Below, one piece after another: positions 27,012-36,139 of a DNA stretch of 64,000 nucleotides. Source of the DNA: Ruminiclostridium cellobioparum DSM 1351 = ATCC 15832. GTDB taxonomy: Bacteria; Bacillota; Clostridia; Acetivibrionales; DSM-1351. A model generated the notes under the pieces. The model was given only the letters and a program-made list of their open reading frames with translations, did no database searches and was not told the DNA's origin. The position numbers and the translations under genes are program-made. How positions within the stretch are numbered: the stretch's first letter is position 1; each line of letters begins with the position of its first letter. The stretch covers positions 186,001-250,000 of the forward strand of contig NZ_JHYD01000001.1 of the NCBI RefSeq assembly GCF_000621505.1, in the 5' to 3' direction.

Positions 27012-27839
27012 ATGTACAGATTGGTTGCAATAGATTTGGATGGAACGCTGTTGAATATGGATAAGGAAATATCGGAGAGAAACAAGAAAGCAATTTCCCA
27101 AGCAATGGAAAAGGGCGTTAAGGTTGTTGTGTGCTCAGGCAGAGTGTATACCGGAGCGAGGCTGTATGCCAAGGAAATAGGCTCCCGGGATCCGATAATT
27201 GCCTGTAACGGAGCTGTTATTACAGATAAAATCGACGGTAAAATAATATATTCGGATTATATGGATGTGGAGGTCAGCTTAAAGATTAACCGCATTTGCC
27301 AGAAGCATGGCGTATACTACCACGTTTATGCCGGTGATACCATGCTGACCGAAAGATTGGGTTTTACATCCAAAAAGTATTATGAAAGAAACAGGTCTCT
27401 GCCGTCTGAGGACCGGGTGGATATCGAAGTGGTACAAAACATGGAAGCCAAATTAAAAAGTATTCCGGATACCGTGCTGAAATTTGTTATAGTCAACGAT
27501 GATCTGCAGCAGCTCAGGAAAGTGAGAGCAGATATGGAACAGCTCCGGGAGATTGATGTCATGAGTTCCAACTTCGACAATTTCGAGGTGATGAACAAAG
27601 GTGTCAGCAAAGGCTCGGCTCTGGCTAAATTAACTGATATTTACGGCATTCCTGCCCAACAGATGATAGCCATCGGAGACAACGAAAATGATATTTCCAT
27701 GTTTGAATATGCCGGTATGAGCATAGCTATGGATAACGGTGAAGAAATTGCCAAGGCTGCTGCGAACTACATAACGGCATCCAATGAAGCTGACGGTGTC
27801 GCACATGCTATAGAAAAGTTTATTTTGGCAAAAGGCTAG
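27012..27839 (+). CDS. Cof-type HAD-superfamily phosphatase
   Basis: 275 residues. Motif I is DLDGTLL (8-14) with the nucleophilic Asp and acid/base Asp, motif II is in VVVCSGR, motif III is K in KGSALAKL, and motif IV is IGDNENDISMF. The middle alpha/beta cap (about 85-190) is the Cof/C2B type. These hydrolases act on sugar phosphates or nucleotides, often flavin precursors; the substrate is unassigned. The ATG at 27012 has GGAGGA at 27002-27007. It lies between the aminotransferase and prfB, all on the same strand. Confidence 0.85.
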   Translation: MYRLVAIDLDGTLLNMDKEISERNKKAISQAMEKGVKVVVCSGRVYTGARLYAKEIGSRDPIIACNGAVITDKIDGKIIYSDYMDVEVSLKINRICQKHGVYYHVYAGDTMLTERLGFTSKKYYERNRSLPSEDRVDIEVVQNMEAKLKSIPDTVLKFVIVNDDLQQLRKVRADMEQLREIDVMSSNFDNFEVMNKGVSKGSALAKLTDIYGIPAQQMIAIGDNENDISMFEYAGMSIAMDNGEEIAKAAANYITASNEADGVAHAIEKFILAKG

Positions 27840-27898
27840 ATGTTGGATATAATAGTAATGTACAAAATCAATTATTAACTTTAGAGAGGGATGATTAA

Positions 27899-29021
27899 AT
27901 GCTTGAGCTGGAACAATACAAGCTTGAACTTCAAGGCTTGAAAAGCAATTTAGAGGAAATGAGGGCTTCACTTTGACATCGCCAGACTGAGCGATGAGAT
28001 AACCGAGTTGGAGCACAAGGCTTCTGAACCCGAATTCTGGAATGATATGGAGAATTCGCAGAAGATACTTCAAAGAACAAAGAATCTTAAATCAAAAATA
28101 GAGAGATTTACAAGCCTCACCTCCCAGTGGGAGGATCTAATCACTCTTGCCGAGCTGGGGATTGAAGAACAGGATGAAAGTGTAATACCCGAGGTAGGTG
28201 AAGGGCTGGAAAAGCTGAAAAAAAATCTTGAGTCACTGCGGTTGGAAACCTTGCTGACAGGACCCTATGATAAGAATAATGCCATACTTACCCTGCATGC
28301 AGGTGCCGGGGGAACAGAAGCCCAGGACTGGGTTGAGATGCTGCTGCGCATGTTCACCAGGTGGGGAGAGGCTAAAGGCTATGAAGTAAAGATACTGGAT
28401 TTGCTCGATGGCGATGAGGCGGGAATTAAAAGTGTAACAATTCACATTATCGGGGAAAATGCATATGGGTATCTGAAATCAGAAAAAGGAGTGCACCGTC
28501 TGGTCAGAATTTCTCCATTTGATGCTTCAGGCCGAAGACATACTTCCTTTGCGTCCATGGATGTCATGCCCGAGCTGGATGATACCATAGAAATCAATAT
28601 CAATCCCGATGATTTGAGAATTGATACCTATAGGGCGTCAGGAGCCGGAGGACAGCATATAAACAAGACCGACTCTGCCATCAGAATAACACACATACCC
28701 ACCGGTGTTATAGTTGCCTGTCAGACAGAGCGTTCACAGTTCCAAAACAAGGATACTGCAATGAAGATGTTGAAGGCAAAGCTTTTTGAGCTAAAAGAGC
28801 GCGAGCAGAAAGAGAAGATAGAGGACTTGAAGGGTGTCCAGCTGGATATTGCCTGGGGCAGCCAGATAAGGTCATACGTGTTCTGCCCATATACCCTTGT
28901 AAAGGATCACCGCACAAATTATGAGGAAGGAAATGTCAACGGTGTAATGGACGGGAATCTGGACGGTTTTATAAATGCATACCTTTCAATGGAAAAGTCC
29001 GGTGAAAATGCTGCCGGTTAA
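27899..29021 (+). CDS. prfB: Peptide chain release factor 2, programmed +1 frameshift
   Basis: Class I release factor for UGA and UAA. It reads 25 codons from the ATG at 27899, meets an in-frame TGA at 27974-27976, then continues +1 from GAC at 27975, giving about 373 residues. The slip sequence CTTTGAC and an upstream AGGGCT (internal Shine-Dalgarno-like, 27962-27967) match the classic autoregulatory site. The main frame has the stop-codon recognition tripeptide SPF (LVRISPFDASG) and the catalytic GGQ in GAGGQHINKTDS. TTAGAGAGGG provides the ribosome site. Low RF2 levels favour frameshifting and restore synthesis. Confidence 0.95.
27971..27977 (+). promoter_or_regulatory. prfB: RF2 recoding site
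   Basis: CTT-TGA-C at codons 25-26 of prfB. Ribosomes pausing at the UGA slip forward one base to read GAC. Annotation without the shift would yield a false 25-residue ORF and an N-truncated protein starting at 28008. Confidence 0.93.
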
Positions 29022-29070
29022 AGGCAATGCAAAGGCTTAATACTAACAGGTAACGGAAAGAAGGATTGGT

Positions 29071-29817
29071 ATGAATTCTGAAGAATTGAAGGCATTGCTT
29101 GAAGGAGTTAAGAACGGTACAGTTGAAATAGACCGGGCCTTCAAGGAAATAAAGGCATTGCCTTATGAAGATCTGGGCTTTGCAAAGATAGACCACCACC
29201 GCAGCATCAGAGTCGGCTATCCTGAAGTTGTCTACTGTGAAGGGAAAACCAGCGGACAAATTGTTGAAATAGTTAAGAGATTAATGGAAAAGAATAATAA
29301 TATACTGGCCACAAGGGCATCAAAAGAGGATTTTGCCGCAGTGAGCGAAGTCATATCCGATGCTGAGTACCATGAGGCTGCAAGGATAATTGTTGTCAAA
29401 AGAAAAGAGATAATTGTCAATGAAAAGCAAATTGCGGTTATAACCGCCGGAACCTCCGATATCCCCGTTGCCGAGGAAGCAGCAATTACGGCAGAAGTAC
29501 TGGGCAACAGGGTCAACAGGATATACGATGTGGGGGTAGCAGGTATTCACAGACTTTTGTCCAAAATTGATGCCATTACCCAGGCAAATGTGGTAATTGT
29601 GGTGGCAGGAATGGAAGGGGCCCTGGCAAGTGTGGTAGGCGGTTTGGTTGACAAGCCGGTGATAGCAGTGCCCACAAGTGTAGGCTACGGAGCAAATTTC
29701 GGCGGTCTGGCGGCGCTGCTTACCATGCTGAACAGCTGCGCCAGCGGTATAGGCGTTGTCAATATAGACAACGGCTTCGGCGCAGGCTACCTGGCCAGCA
29801 ATATCAATAAGCTTTAG
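29071..29817 (+). CDS. larB: Nickel-pincer cofactor biosynthesis carboxylase LarB
   Basis: 248 residues with the PurE/AIR-carboxylase-like C-terminal domain (VITAGTSDIPVAEEAA near 127-142, VAGMEGALASVVGGLVDKPVIAVPTS). The N-terminal segment (LGFAKIDHHRSIRVGYPEVVYCEGKT) is typical of LarB. LarB carboxylates and hydrolyses nicotinic acid adenine dinucleotide in making the nickel-pincer nucleotide used by lactate racemase and related enzymes. It lies 123 nt before larC. No larE or larA is visible within the window. Confidence 0.9.
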   Translation: MNSEELKALLEGVKNGTVEIDRAFKEIKALPYEDLGFAKIDHHRSIRVGYPEVVYCEGKTSGQIVEIVKRLMEKNNNILATRASKEDFAAVSEVISDAEYHEAARIIVVKRKEIIVNEKQIAVITAGTSDIPVAEEAAITAEVLGNRVNRIYDVGVAGIHRLLSKIDAITQANVVIVVAGMEGALASVVGGLVDKPVIAVPTSVGYGANFGGLAALLTMLNSCASGIGVVNIDNGFGAGYLASNINKL

Positions 29818-29940
29818 CCGTTCTTGAAATTAGTACGGGAGAGTTCTGTTATATTAGTGTTTATATTTCAAAATTTAGGGTATAACAAGATTAAAATTTT
29901 AAAAAATTTCGATTAATTATTTAGTATTGCGGAGGAATTA

Positions 29941-31362
29941 ATGCGAGTTTTATATTTTGACTGTTTTTCCGGAATAAGCGGAGATATGACCCTTGGTGCC
30001 CTGCTGGACCTGGGGCTTGACAGTAAAGCTTTTTTACAGGAACTGGACAAGCTTAAAGTAGACGGTTATTCCATTGAGATAAAAAAGGTTGTTAAAAATG
30101 GTATAACCGGTACTGACGTAAATGTTATACTCCATGACGAATGTGAAGAGCACCGGCACGAAGATGGTGACGGTCATACTCATGACCATCATCACCATGA
30201 CCATGAGCACCGACATCAGAATGACAATGAACAGGCTCCTGGACACAGTTCTGAGCATAACCACCTTCACAGCCATGACCACGATCATGATCATAACCAC
30301 AATCACGAACATCAGCATGATAATGATCACGACCATGACCACAGTCACCGACATGAACATAGCCATTCCCACCAGGAGAGGAATCTTGCCGATATAGAAA
30401 ATATCATTAATATGAGCGGTCTGAAGCCGGCAGTCAAGGCTATGAGTACCAGGATTTTCAGGGAAATAGCCCGTGCTGAGGCAAAGGTACACGGCAGGGA
30501 TATTAGCGAGGTCCATTTCCATGAGGTTGGAGCAATTGATTCAATAGTGGATATTATAGGTGCATGCATATGCATCGACATGCTCGGGGTTGAGAGGATA
30601 TATGCCTCCGAGCTGCATGAGGGAAAGGGTTTTGTCAAATGCGCACACGGTCTCTTACCAGTGCCTGTGCCGGCTGTTATGGAAATGCTGTGCAACAGCA
30701 AAATTCCTCTGGTGACTGAGAATATTCCTTTTGAACTGGTAACTCCTACAGGTATCGGAATTCTTAAAATGACCTGTTCTGCTTTTGGAAAAATGCCTCC
30801 CATGTCCATAGAAAAAACGGGATATGGTATGGGAAAAAGGAATACCGGCCATTTTAATGCCTTAAGGGCGGTGGTTGGCACACTTTATGAGCAGGACAAC
30901 GTACCTAACGATGAAATTTCAATACTTGAGACCAATATTGACAATATGTCTCCCGAAATCCTGGGCTATACTATGGAGAAGCTTCTGGACACCGGTGCAC
31001 TGGATGTATACTACACCCCCATATATATGAAGAAAAACAGACCTTCGGTAATGCTGACGGTATTGACAAAATGCGGGGATGAGAAAAAGTTTTCGGATGT
31101 TATATTCAGTGAGACCTCCACCCTGGGGATAAGGGTAAAAAGGTCGGCCAGGTTTTGTATGAACAGAGAATTTGTGAAGGTTAATACAATGTACGGAGAT
31201 GTGAGAGTTAAAGTCGCCAGCATGGGTGATATACATAAATTTGCTCCCGAGTATGAAGATTGCAAGAGTATAGCCGTCAAGAACGGTATACCCATAACTA
31301 AGGTATATGAAATGGTAAATGAAACTTACAGGCAGGAAGGAAGCTGCATTGCTGTACAATAA
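29941..31362 (+). CDS. larC: Nickel insertion protein LarC with His-rich insert
   Basis: 473 residues. LarC inserts nickel into the pincer cofactor using CTP. MRVLYFDCFSGISGDM starts the family. HFHEVGAIDSIVDIIG, ELVTPTG and ETNIDNMSPEILGY are conserved blocks. Between residues about 71 and 144 lies a long His/Asp-rich run (for example HDHHHHDHEHRH), suited to storing or delivering nickel. Its repetitive codons also create spurious frames on both strands. A GGAGGAATTA Shine-Dalgarno precedes the ATG. Its 3' end overlaps the radical-SAM gene. Confidence 0.92.
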   Translation: MRVLYFDCFSGISGDMTLGALLDLGLDSKAFLQELDKLKVDGYSIEIKKVVKNGITGTDVNVILHDECEEHRHEDGDGHTHDHHHHDHEHRHQNDNEQAPGHSSEHNHLHSHDHDHDHNHNHEHQHDNDHDHDHSHRHEHSHSHQERNLADIENIINMSGLKPAVKAMSTRIFREIARAEAKVHGRDISEVHFHEVGAIDSIVDIIGACICIDMLGVERIYASELHEGKGFVKCAHGLLPVPVPAVMEMLCNSKIPLVTENIPFELVTPTGIGILKMTCSAFGKMPPMSIEKTGYGMGKRNTGHFNALRAVVGTLYEQDNVPNDEISILETNIDNMSPEILGYTMEKLLDTGALDVYYTPIYMKKNRPSVMLTVLTKCGDEKKFSDVIFSETSTLGIRVKRSARFCMNREFVKVNTMYGDVRVKVASMGDIHKFAPEYEDCKSIAVKNGIPITKVYEMVNETYRQEGSCIAVQ

Positions 31363-32287
31363 ATTTTCTCAATTTCTGAAAGACAAATATGGCTCAAAGG
31401 TATATAAACTCCCGCTAAACCTGCCTGTCACCTGCCCGAACAGGGATGGCAGTCTGGGTTGGGCGGGATGTATTTTTTGCGGAGAAGAAGGGGCAGGTTT
31501 CGAAAATCTGTCCTGTGAAATCTCGGTTGCAGATCAGCTGGAGCAAAACGCCAGGTATATAGGGAAAAACTATGGAAGTGAAAAGTTTATTGCCTATTTT
31601 CAGAATTATTCAAATACCTACCTTCCATACGAGCTGTTCGTAAAAAATATATCCGAAGCCTGCAGAGAGGGAATTGTTGCAATATATATATCAACACGTC
31701 CTGACTGTATTGCCGACAGATATATGGAATTTCTGGCCGGACTGAAAGAGGAAAAGGGAATAGATATTGTTATGGAACTCGGCCTGCAGACTGTCAATTA
31801 TCATACACTAAAGCTGCTTAACCGGGGGCACACACTTGCAGAATTCATAGATGCCGCAATAAGGATCAGAGAATACCGGCTTGAGATCTGCGCCCATTAT
31901 ATAACCGACCTTCCCATGGATAATGCGGACGATGTTATTGAGGGGGCAAAGATAATCTCTGCTCTTGGTGTTTCACAGGTGAAGTGCCACTCGCTGTTTA
32001 TTCTTAAAGATACTGAGCTGGAAAGAATGTATTCCCGTGGAGAAATTCAGCCGATAACCATTGAGGAGTTTATTGACAGAACCATAAGATTTTTGGAGTA
32101 TCTCAACCCTGATATTGTAGTACAGAGGCTGATTGGCAGGGCCCCTGCCGAAAGAACTGTTTTCTGCAACTGGAATACCAGCTGGTGGAAGCTACAGGAT
32201 ATGATAGAAGCAAAAATGGTTGAGCAAAACACCTGCCAGGGCAGACTGTATAAAGCAGGTAACAGCTTGGTGAATAAAATACATTGA
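31349..32287 (+). CDS. Radical SAM protein, TIGR01212-like
   Basis: 312 residues from a TTG at 31349. AGGAAGG (31334-31340) lies 8 nt before it; the alternative ATG at 31319 has no ribosome site. Cluster cysteines appear as CPNRDGSLGWAGCIFC (about 28-43), the modified spacing of this subfamily rather than CxxxCxxC. Further blocks are ISTRPDCIADRYMEFL and HYITDLPMDN. The family is conserved in Firmicutes, but its reaction is not known to me. It overlaps larC by 14 nt, hinting at cotranscription; a link to nickel-cofactor chemistry is only positional. Confidence 0.82.
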   Translation: MLYNKFSQFLKDKYGSKVYKLPLNLPVTCPNRDGSLGWAGCIFCGEEGAGFENLSCEISVADQLEQNARYIGKNYGSEKFIAYFQNYSNTYLPYELFVKNISEACREGIVAIYISTRPDCIADRYMEFLAGLKEEKGIDIVMELGLQTVNYHTLKLLNRGHTLAEFIDAAIRIREYRLEICAHYITDLPMDNADDVIEGAKIISALGVSQVKCHSLFILKDTELERMYSRGEIQPITIEEFIDRTIRFLEYLNPDIVVQRLIGRAPAERTVFCNWNTSWWKLQDMIEAKMVEQNTCQGRLYKAGNSLVNKIH

Positions 32288-32334
32288 GCACTCTGAAATA
32301 TAAACAATCAGGTAAGGTATTTTGAAGGCTTGTT

Positions 32335-33084
32335 TCAGCCTTCAAAAATATCTCCAAGGCAAACCTCCAGATCTTTAAACCAATATGACGTTACAATATC
32401 ATTGTTTTTGCTGACTGAATGGAAGTCAATTCCACAATCTTTAAAGCCATAGAGAAGAACAGATTTGTTTTTGGGATCAATTACCCAAAATTCCTTAACA
32501 CCCGACAGCATGTAGGTGTTTAATTTGTCAACCATATCTTTAGACCGGGTACTCCGGGACAAAATCTCCACAACCAGAGTGGGTGTTCCCATATACCGTC
32601 CTTTTTCGGTAACGGTATTTTCAAGATCACAGGCTATAAGCAGGTCGGGCTGCATGACATCAGGCGTTTTCAAGTCTTTCTTAAAAAAGTGTACATCAAA
32701 GGGAGCATAGAAAACCTTGCAGGTTTTCCCTTTTAAATAATTTCTTAAAATTACATGCAAATTGCCGGAGATTACCTGGTGAAAGGTGCTTGGCGAAGAT
32801 AACAGGACTATCTCACCATTGATGTATTCCATACGGAGCTCGCTGTTTTCATAGATTTCCATAAACTCCTCATAGGACACCTTTTTACCACCATACTGAT
32901 AGTCCAGGGCTTTTTCCTTCACTGTAAAATATCTTTCGATGTCATTGATGTAGGGGGTCAGTCTGATGGCTTTCTTTCCGTTTTTTGTAATGATTACCTC
33001 ATTGTCATTACTCACCAGGTCAAGGTATTTACCTAAATTTAATTTGAGCTCGGTTGCCGTTATTACCTTGGTTTCGTAATCCAT
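32335..33084 (-). CDS. PHD/YefM antitoxin domain fused to Uma2-family nuclease-like domain
   Basis: 249 residues. Residues 1-55 resemble a Phd/YefM antitoxin (ITATELKLNLGKYLDLV, then VIITKNGKKAIRL). Residues about 70-245 are a Uma2 (DUF820) PD-(D/E)XK-type domain with YINGEIV, PDLLIACD, and LVVEILSRSTRSKDMVDKL, holding candidate catalytic Asp, Glu and Lys. Phd domains bind DNA and neutralise a toxin encoded separately; here the second domain is fused instead. The ATG at 33084 has AAAGGAGA. A direct repeat 80-117 bp upstream may be its operator. Confidence 0.8.
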   Translation of the reverse strand: MDYETKVITATELKLNLGKYLDLVSNDNEVIITKNGKKAIRLTPYINDIERYFTVKEKALDYQYGGKKVSYEEFMEIYENSELRMEYINGEIVLLSSPSTFHQVISGNLHVILRNYLKGKTCKVFYAPFDVHFFKKDLKTPDVMQPDLLIACDLENTVTEKGRYMGTPTLVVEILSRSTRSKDMVDKLNTYMLSGVKEFWVIDPKNKSVLLYGFKDCGIDFHSVSKNNDIVTSYWFKDLEVCLGDIFEG

Positions 33085-33162
33085 GGCAGATCTCCTTTAT
33101 GTATTTATTTTAAGGGGTTTCTTGGAAAAATCGTATGAAAGATCGGAGCTATCTGCGGAAAT

Positions 33163-33201
33163 ATGTACGATATTAATAATGAATGTACGATTATTAATAA
33201 T
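33163..33201. promoter_or_regulatory. Direct-repeat operator candidate for PHD-Uma2 gene
   Basis: ATGTACGATATTAATAAT (33163-33180) and ATGTACGATTATTAATAAT (33183-33201) are 20-bp-period direct repeats in an AT-rich promoter region. Spacing of about two helical turns fits cooperative antitoxin-type binding. The region 33202-33565 up to guaA has no gene and no purine-riboswitch core that I can recognise. Confidence 0.5.
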
Positions 33202-33565
33202 ATTATTATATAATATAGAACGATTTTGTCAAGAATAATCTGTAATAATTTCCATAATTGTGATAAAGATTGCCGGGATTTTGCCGATTCCGGTCCCATT
33301 GCCAATAACTGGGTGAAACCTGATGGCCGGTGTTTATTGCCAATTAATCCGGATTTTATAGTTAGCCGAATCCAATAAATGCTAATTATGAATAATTATG
33401 CACGTAAATGCTTAAGTATTCAATTTGGCTACAAAATTTTATTTACAAAAGCATTTTTGATGCTATGCATACCAAACAAAATTCGATATAATATTAAAAT
33501 ATTGATATGACTTAAAGTATTAAGCTTTAAAATATGCCTATTATACGAATAAGGAGTTGTTATTT

Positions 33566-35101
33566 TTGAACAATGAGATGGTATTGGTGCTGGATTTCGG
33601 CGGACAGTACAACCAATTGATAGCACGCCGCGTCAGAGAAGCTAATGTATACTGTGAGGTCATTCCTTACAGTGCGTCACTGGAGCGAATTAAATCATAT
33701 AATCCCAAGGGCATCATATTCACTGGAGGGCCTAATTCGGTGCTGGATGAAGGTGCACCGAAATGTGATCCGGGAGTATTTGAGCTTGGTATTCCGGTTT
33801 TGGGAATATGCTATGGCATGCAGCTTATGAGCGTCATGCTGGGAGGTTCGGTTGAAGCCGCCAAACAGCGTGAATATGGCAAGGTGGAGATTTGTGTGGA
33901 CAAGTCCCAGCCCTTTTTCCGGGATGTTGACGAGAACACTACCTGCTGGATGAGCCACACGTACTATGTGAGCAATCCGCCCGAAGGGTTTGTCATTACT
34001 GCTAAATCTTCAAATTGCCCGGCCGGAGCTATGCAGCATGTTGAAAAAAATCTGTATGCGGTTCAGTTCCATCCTGAGGTTATGCACACTCCAAAGGGAA
34101 AGGAAATGTTGAGAAACTTCCTGTTAAATATCTGTCACTGCAAGGGTGATTGGAAAATGTCATCTTTCGTTGAAAATTCTATCAAAGCCATCAGGGAAAA
34201 GGTTGGAGACAAAAAGGTTTTATGTGCCCTGTCAGGCGGAGTGGATTCTTCTGTTGCGGCGGTTCTCATTCACAAGGCAATCGGAAAGCAGCTGACCTGT
34301 ATATTTGTCGACCACGGACTTTTGAGAAAGTATGAAGGAGATCAGGTTGAGCAGGTATTCAGAAACCAGTATGACATAAACATGATCCGTGTTAATTGTG
34401 AAGACAGATTTTTGGAAAAGCTTAAAGGGATATCCGACCCTGAATCCAAGAGAAAAATTATAGGTGAAGAATTTATAAGGGTATTTGAAGACGAAGCCAG
34501 GAAAATCGGGAAGGTTGATTTCCTTGTTCAGGGAACAATCTATCCTGACGTAATAGAAAGCGGTCACGGTGATGCGGCAGTTATCAAGAGCCACCACAAT
34601 GTGGGGGGACTTCCTGATCATGTGGATTTCAAGGAGATAATCGAGCCATTGAGAAATCTGTTCAAGGACGAGGTAAGAAAGGCCGGGGAAGAAATGGGCA
34701 TTCCCGAGGACATCGTCTGGAGACAGCCCTTCCCGGGTCCCGGTCTTGCTATCAGAGTAATCGGTGATCTTACAAAGGAAAAACTCGATACATTGAGAGA
34801 TACCGATTACATTTTCCGTGAGGAAATAAAGGCGGCAGGCCTTGGCAGAGAAATAAACCAGTACTTTACAGTATTGACAAACATGCGAAGCGTGGGAGTT
34901 ATGGGTGACGAAAGAACCTATGACTATACTCTGGCTTTGCGTGCAGTAACAACCACAGACTTTATGACCGCCGACTGGGCGAGGATTCCATACGATGTGC
35001 TGGAGCGTATTTCAACCCGTATCGTCAACGAAGTGAAGCACATAAATAGAATAGTTTATGACATCACCTCCAAGCCACCGGCGACGATTGAGTGGGAGTA
35101 G
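33566..35101 (+). CDS. guaA: GMP synthase (glutamine-hydrolysing)
   Basis: Converts XMP to GMP with glutamine and ATP. 511 residues. The N-terminal class I amidotransferase has GICYGMQLM (nucleophilic Cys, about 77-85) and QFHPEVMHT (His/Glu of the triad). The ATP-pyrophosphatase domain begins at [12 protein letters not shown], and the dimerisation domain has [12 protein letters not shown] and ends in [12 protein letters not shown] at 33566 is chosen because AAGGAG (33551-33556) is 9 nt upstream. The Tn7-like module begins immediately after its terminator. Confidence 0.95.
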   Translation: MNNEMVLVLDFGGQYNQLIARRVREANVYCEVIPYSASLERIKSYNPKGIIFTGGPNSVLDEGAPKCDPGVFELGIPVLGICYGMQLMSVMLGGSVEAAKQREYGKVEICVDKSQPFFRDVDENTTCWMSHTYYVSNPPEGFVITAKSSNCPAGAMQHVEKNLYAVQFHPEVMHTPKGKEMLRNFLLNICHCKGDWKMSSFVENSIKAIREKVGDKKVLCALSGGVDSSVAAVLIHKAIGKQLTCIFVDHGLLRKYEGDQVEQVFRNQYDINMIRVNCEDRFLEKLKGISDPESKRKIIGEEFIRVFEDEARKIGKVDFLVQGTIYPDVIESGHGDAAVIKSHHNVGGLPDHVDFKEIIEPLRNLFKDEVRKAGEEMGIPEDIVWRQPFPGPGLAIRVIGDLTKEKLDTLRDTDYIFREEIKAAGLGREINQYFTVLTNMRSVGVMGDERTYDYTLALRAVTTTDFMTADWARIPYDVLERISTRIVNEVKHINRIVYDITSKPPATIEWE

Positions 35102-35184
35102 GGTGTGTGTCCCAGGGCAATCCCGCTTTCCCTCCAAAGGGCAAACCGTGGTTCCCTGACCCAACTGAAAAATAAATGAAGATG

Positions 35185-35228
35185 AGACCTTGAGATAAGC
35201 AATTTCGGCTTATTTCAGGGTCTTTTTT
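35185..35228 (+). terminator. Rho-independent terminator downstream of guaA
   Basis: AGACCTTGAGATAAGC (35185-35200) pairs with GCTTATTTCAGGGTCT (35208-35223), followed by TTTTTATTT. It lies 83 nt after the guaA stop. Confidence 0.85.
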
Positions 35229-35248
35229 ATTTATCTGAATGGAGTATC

Positions 35249-35760
35249 AAACCCTTGATTCTACTGGTGTTACGGCAGTTTTGATGAGTTGCCTGACCCC
35301 CGCCTTCCCCAAAAATGTGTGTGCCTCTCGGTTTTGGGGGCCTGTTTTTGGGAGGGAAAGCGAGTTTGCCTTTTTTGGGTGGATGGAGGGAAGGGGGGAG
35401 TGACCCTATACATAGAGGTTTTAGGAAAATGTGTTTTTGGGATAAGGGGAAGTATCAGGAGAATCCAGTAAAATCAAGGGGTTCGGCGATTTCATAAATC
35501 CCCAAAAACCAAATGATTTTTGAGAAAACCTTGTTTTTGGGGATTCAGTGGCGTTTTTGGGAAACACATTTTCATTTTTGGGAAAAGGTGTATTTGGGGA
35601 TGAAACCTTGCTTTTGGGAATGCTTTTGGGAACTTTTTTGTTTTTGGGAAAAGGGAGGATGAAAGAATGCAGTAAAATCAAGGGTTCTGGCGATTTGGCA
35701 AGTTCCCAAAAAGGAATGGATTTGGGAAACCTATTTTCACTTTTGGGGATTATGTATGGG
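35249..35760. repeat. Repeat-dense putative transposon end
   Basis: A 19-bp motif occurs once reversed (35249-35267, AAACCCTTGATTCTACTGG) and twice direct (35465-35483 and 35669-35687, core CAGTAAAATCAAGGG). Over a dozen TTTTTGGG or TTTTGGGA units, mostly direct and a few inverted, lie between. Overlapping long frames here are by-products of the repeats, not genes. Its place just ahead of tnsA is where Tn7-type elements carry multiple transposase-binding sites. Candidate TGT-type termini are TGTGTGTCCC at 35104 and TGTGTGTGCC at 35316; neither is proven. Confidence 0.65.
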
Positions 35761-35791
35761 CCTTGTAATGACTGTTAATTGGAGGTGCCAA

Positions 35792-36139
35792 ATGAGAAAA
35801 AAGAACTACAAGGGAAGGTGTGAAAAAAAGATGGTAGCAAAGTGTACGGAGGTGTGTCGGACCTATGATACCATTCAGTATGCGTATGTGGATATCCTTT
35901 CCGCCAGTCAAGATATTGTAGAGATTCGGTGTAATGTGCCGCTTGATGGATTGGAAGAAGGAGCGTACACGACAGATCTCGTCTGCACGAAAGTGGGAGG
36001 GGATCTGATGGTAAGGGAATGTGTATTTCGCAAACTGATTGACAAACCAATGACGGTTAAATTGTTGGAAGCATCCAGACAGTATTGGCTGCGGCACGGC
36101 GTTACAGATTGGGGGCTGGTGATTGATGAAGAAAAATGA
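35792..36139 (+). CDS. tnsA: Short TnsA-like endonuclease subunit
   Basis: 115 residues, well under the about 270 of Tn7 TnsA, so only the nuclease-core region is present. The order resembles the TnsA N-terminal domain: DILSASQDIVEIRCNVPL, TTDLVCTKVGG with the central Asp, and then KPMTVKLLEASRQYW and DWGLVIDEE. The usual E-x-K strand reads RECVFRK, so the catalytic Lys is displaced or lost. In Tn7, TnsA cuts the non-transferred strand. The ATG at 35792 has GGAGGT at 35781-35786. It overlaps tnsB by 14 nt. The call leans on operon context. Confidence 0.65.
   Translation: MRKKNYKGRCEKKMVAKCTEVCRTYDTIQYAYVDILSASQDIVEIRCNVPLDGLEEGAYTTDLVCTKVGGDLMVRECVFRKLIDKPMTVKLLEASRQYWLRHGVTDWGLVIDEEK

Noticed and set aside
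30034-30522. Met/Val-rich frames opposite or overlapping larC
   Set aside because: Shadows of the His/Asp codon repeats in larC.
33202-33565. Possible purine or guanine riboswitch upstream of guaA
   Set aside because: No conserved TATA/junction core or kissing-loop pattern could be recognised; left as plain leader.
35139-35147. GGGCAAACC resembling the c-di-GMP-I riboswitch core
   Set aside because: The required partner segment (GGACGCAAAGCC type) is missing and the site lies after guaA, not before a gene.
35289-35778. Several overlapping 60-86 codon open frames on both strands
   Set aside because: They arise from the TTTTTGGG repeats, have no ribosome sites, and encode low-complexity repeats.
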